From assembly GCA_002729295.1 (NCBI GenBank), contig PBTU01000143.1, forward strand, positions 1-7,817: a stretch of DNA of 7,817 nucleotides, written 5' to 3'. Of this stretch, positions 5,386 to 7,817 are shown piece after piece. The stretch comes from Verrucomicrobiales bacterium. Lineage in GTDB: Bacteria > Verrucomicrobiota > Verrucomicrobiia > Verrucomicrobiales > Akkermansiaceae. Position 1 is the first letter of the stretch, and every line of letters begins with the position of its first letter. Below the pieces are notes generated by a model. The model saw only the letters and a list, made by a program, of their open reading frames with translations. It did no database searches and was not told where the DNA came from. The position numbers and the translations under genes were made by a program.

Positions 5386-7817
5386 AGATTTCACTTTGGG
5401 GGATGGAGTTGGCGGATTCGCTGGTTTGGCGGCGGATTGCTTGTCTTTTTCCTTTTTCTTTTCCAATTCTTCTTTTCGGTCGAGATAGGATTTTCCTTCG
5501 GTGATCCATTTTGGGGCTTCCTTTTCCTTGAGGTAATGGCCGAACCATTCCAGGACGCGGTAGTGGTAGTCGACCATGTTCTCTTCTTTACGAAGGCTGT
5601 GGTTTTCTCCCGGGTAGACGAGCATGACGAGGTCGTCCTTGCCGGCCCAGCGTGCGGCGTTGTACATTTGCACGCCTTGTCCCCAATCGACGGCGCCATC
5701 CTTGTCGCCGAAAGCGATGAGGAGCGGAGTGTTGAGGTTGTCGAGTCCGTGGATGGGGGAGTTACGGACGTAGTTGTCCACGTCGCGCCAGAAGGGCTTG
5801 TCCATGCGCCCCTGGGACTGTGCAAAAATCCAGGCATTGGTTTGCCCGCTATTCCAATAAACGCTCACCGCCATGCTCATCATGTTTGTGAGCGGGGCTC
5901 CGGCGATCCCGGCGGAGAAGAGGTCGGTCTGGGTGACAATGAAGGACGTTTGATAAGCGCCCCATGAATGCCCGACGAGTCCAACGCGGTCCTTATCGAT
6001 CATGCCTGTTTTGAGAACTTCTTCCACGGCGGGGACGACGCATTCCACCGCGGAGATTCCAGGTTCCTGGGGGCGGTAAACGATGTCAGGTTGGAAGACG
6101 AAGTATCCCTCGGCAGAATAAACGGCGGGATTGTAGGGATGCTTTTCAGTTGGGACAGCATAGCGATGGAGGTTCTGTGATCGCTCTTCATAGATGTAGA
6201 CGATCATGGGATACTTCTGCCCGGCTTTGTAGTTAGCGGGGAATGTTAGAGAGCCTTGAAGAGGGACTCCGTTTTTGTTTTTGAAATTAACGAGTTCCGA
6301 GCGACCCCAAAGGAAGTCTTTTTGGAAGGCGTTAGTACTGGTGAGTTTCTTCGCCTTGCGCAGGTCGCCAGTCGTTACGAAAAGGTCCGGAGAGTCATCG
6401 CTGCGTTCCTTGACGAAGGTGAAGACCTTGGCTTTCTCGGCTTTGCTGAGTCGGCTGATGGAGCGGTCCTCCCAAATGAGCGTGTCGAGCTTTCCTGGCT
6501 TCTTGGGATCACGGTCGAGCTGTAGTCGGGCATAGCCAGATTTTTTGGTGAGCTCGCCATAAAGGCCGATAAAGAGAGGAGATTTCGGATTGAGAGCTCC
6601 TTCGTCATCTTTGCGGAAGTTGGCGGTCGAGAGGCGGTGTCGGATCATGTCTTTTGCTCCGTTGGTCAGCTTCACCGCGCTTGAGCCATTGGGAGCGATT
6701 TTCCAGATGTCGAAGCGATCGAAGAGAAGGACCGCAGACGAGTTTCTGAACCACACGGCATTGCCGTAGGGCCGTTTTTCTTTTGAGAGGGTGTCGTCCT
6801 CTTGATTAGTGAAGTGGGTTTTGAGATCCTTGGTCAGGTTGCGCCTCTTGTTGCTTTTGATGTCGTGCGACCAGACCTGACCGTCGCGAAGGTAGAGGAG
6901 GTAGCGACCGTTGGGGCTGGGTGAGAGCTGGTATTTGAGTCCCTCCTCGATTTGCTTCCGTTTTCCGGAATTAGTCTTGATGACATAGAGGTCAAAGAGC
7001 CGGGGTCCGAACATTGCGGTGCGTTCGTGAGGGGTGTAGTCGGCGCCGATGGCGTGAGTTCCGGAACGAAGAACGCTGACTTGTTCGGTGAGATCGTTGC
7101 CAATTTGGATGAGCTTCCCGCTGTCCAGCCACCAAAGGGAGCGCCGTTTGGGATTCTCAAGTTGTGAGGCCTTCTTTTTTTGAAGCGGCATGATGTCGAT
7201 GTCCTTGGAGTGCCAGACTTCCACATTTGAATCTTCTTCGATCGATTCGCGGAGAGGTTTGGTCTGACCTTCTGTCTTTTTTGGGGGATTCTTTGGTTCG
7301 GGCTCTGGAGCGAGTTTGGATTTTTTGGCGGCTTCCTCCTTTTCCTCGGGGGCGGGTTGCTTCTCTGCTTCTTCCTTCGATTTCTTCTTTTCTTTTAAGT
7401 CGCAGGAGATTGATTTTCCGTCCTTCGACCATGAGAAATTCCCGCTTGTGAGAAACATCTCCTTCGGGAAGGATTTGTCCCCGGTGTGTTCGTAGGAAAA
7501 GTGAGCGGGTTCAGCCTTATCAAGGTTTCGCCATGCGAGGAGTACGTGCGAGGCGTCGTCCTTTGGTTCGCGTTTCATCTCCCGCATTGCAGCGAGATCC
7601 ATGGAGTTTTCGCGCCAAGTTAATGCGGTGTAGTTTTGTTCGTTGGACTCAAGAGTTCGGAGTGTGCCCTTCGCTGGATCGAAAACCTGCAGGGTATTGC
7701 TGATGGATGGCGAGTCGATGCCCATGGCAAGAAGGGAGCCTTGGTGGCTCCAGGCATGTCGGACCACGTTTCCGAAGGAGGTGTCCTTGCCGCTGGCGAG
7801 TTCGCGGATGATGAGGA
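5308..7817 (-). CDS. S9-family prolyl oligopeptidase-like serine peptidase (5' truncated at right edge)
   Basis: The frame is open from the right edge to TAA 5308-5310, giving 835 visible residues; the true start is outside, and the in-frame GTG at 7767 is only internal. Numbering from that GTG, residues 1-500 have the repeated strand pattern of an S9 beta-propeller (NGRYLLYLRDGQVWSHD, SSAVLLFDRFDIWKIAPNG). Residues about 520-755 are the alpha/beta-hydrolase domain. Its triad is complete: Ser601 in GHSWGAY, Asp690 in GDKDGAV, His723 in GENHSLR. The spacing is like dipeptidyl peptidase IV. Family members cleave short peptides, often after proline, and in these bacteria are often exported; the signal peptide is not visible. 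Two Lys/Glu/Pro-rich low-complexity segments stand out: about residues 123-170 inside the propeller, and the last 60 residues (KKEEEPKKRGNRKKSKKSDKN-type sequence). Both lie outside the catalytic domain. No clear terminator follows the stop. Confidence 0.9.
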   Translation of the reverse strand, partial: LIIRELASGKDTSFGNVVRHAWSHQGSLLAMGIDSPSISNTLQVFDPAKGTLRTLESNEQNYTALTWRENSMDLAAMREMKREPKDDASHVLLAWRNLDKAEPAHFSYEHTGDKSFPKEMFLTSGNFSWSKDGKSISCDLKEKKKSKEEAEKQPAPEEKEEAAKKSKLAPEPEPKNPPKKTEGQTKPLRESIEEDSNVEVWHSKDIDIMPLQKKKASQLENPKRRSLWWLDSGKLIQIGNDLTEQVSVLRSGTHAIGADYTPHERTAMFGPRLFDLYVIKTNSGKRKQIEEGLKYQLSPSPNGRYLLYLRDGQVWSHDIKSNKRRNLTKDLKTHFTNQEDDTLSKEKRPYGNAVWFRNSSAVLLFDRFDIWKIAPNGSSAVKLTNGAKDMIRHRLSTANFRKDDEGALNPKSPLFIGLYGELTKKSGYARLQLDRDPKKPGKLDTLIWEDRSISRLSKAEKAKVFTFVKERSDDSPDLFVTTGDLRKAKKLTSTNAFQKDFLWGRSELVNFKNKNGVPLQGSLTFPANYKAGQKYPMIVYIYEERSQNLHRYAVPTEKHPYNPAVYSAEGYFVFQPDIVYRPQEPGISAVECVVPAVEEVLKTGMIDKDRVGLVGHSWGAYQTSFIVTQTDLFSAGIAGAPLTNMMSMAVSVYWNSGQTNAWIFAQSQGRMDKPFWRDVDNYVRNSPIHGLDNLNTPLLIAFGDKDGAVDWGQGVQMYNAARWAGKDDLVMLVYPGENHSLRKEENMVDYHYRVLEWFGHYLKEKEAPKWITEGKSYLDRKEELEKKKEKDKQSAAKPANPPTPSPKVKSSAEPKKEEEPKKRGNRKKSKKSDKN

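Noticed and set aside
5034..5390. Long open - strand frame downstream of the peptidase (reads GEFFVNPHCAGPTPDVG and onward, stop at 5034-5036)
   Set aside because: About 80 codons after the peptidase stop are open, but I find no ATG, GTG or TTG start in frame in that stretch and no ribosome site. It is codon-aligned antisense to the + frame at 5178-5276, so at most one of the two is real.
5286..5504. 72-codon + strand frame from GTG 5286
   Set aside because: The ribosome site is only about 2 bases from this GTG, and almost all of the frame is antisense to the peptidase coding sequence.

Overview
The window looks like chromosomal DNA from a member of the Verrucomicrobiota, or a close relative in the PVC group. 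Three things point there. The first gene ends in a PEP-CTERM sorting tag of the type common in Verrucomicrobia. The largest gene has the multidomain plan (SGNH-like domain, dehydrogenase-type beta-propeller, HEAT repeats, electron-carrier domain) that is greatly expanded in Planctomycetes and Verrucomicrobia. The neighbours are ordinary chromosomal housekeeping or exported-enzyme genes. I see no rRNA, tRNA, CRISPR array, insertion sequence or phage gene. The genus cannot be named from this stretch alone.

Layout on the + strand: 1-294 is the C-terminal end of a PEP-CTERM protein. 295-537 is non-coding leader with a short dyad and a possible 22-codon upstream ORF. 538-3705 is a large exported protein ending in an azurin-like copper domain, followed by a hairpin terminator at 3732-3774. 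3809-4204 encodes a SUI1/YciH-type translation factor. On the - strand, 4206-4916 encodes a DEDDy 3'-5' exonuclease whose stop codon lies one base from the SUI1 stop. From 5308 to the right edge, also on the - strand, is a long S9-family (prolyl oligopeptidase-like) serine peptidase whose start lies beyond the window.

The 4917-5307 gap has no gene I can name, but it is not featureless. It holds a - strand 48-codon frame overlapping the exonuclease start by ATGA, and a + strand small frame with an AGGAGG ribosome site that reads as a coherent small protein only if one base is dropped from a C4 run. It also holds a second strong Shine-Dalgarno before a short hydrophobic frame that runs antisense into the peptidase 3' end. 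These are weak calls and partly exclude one another.

Two gene products (the copper protein and the peptidase) are probably exported, and the PEP-CTERM protein is probably sorted to the cell surface; the SUI1 protein and the exonuclease are cytoplasmic. Nothing shows that the genes form one pathway. The most interesting item is the large protein: it lacks the CxxCH haem motif usual for its family, carries a complete azurin-type copper site instead, and has lost both the serine and the histidine expected of an SGNH hydrolase. I found no convincing new multi-gene system.
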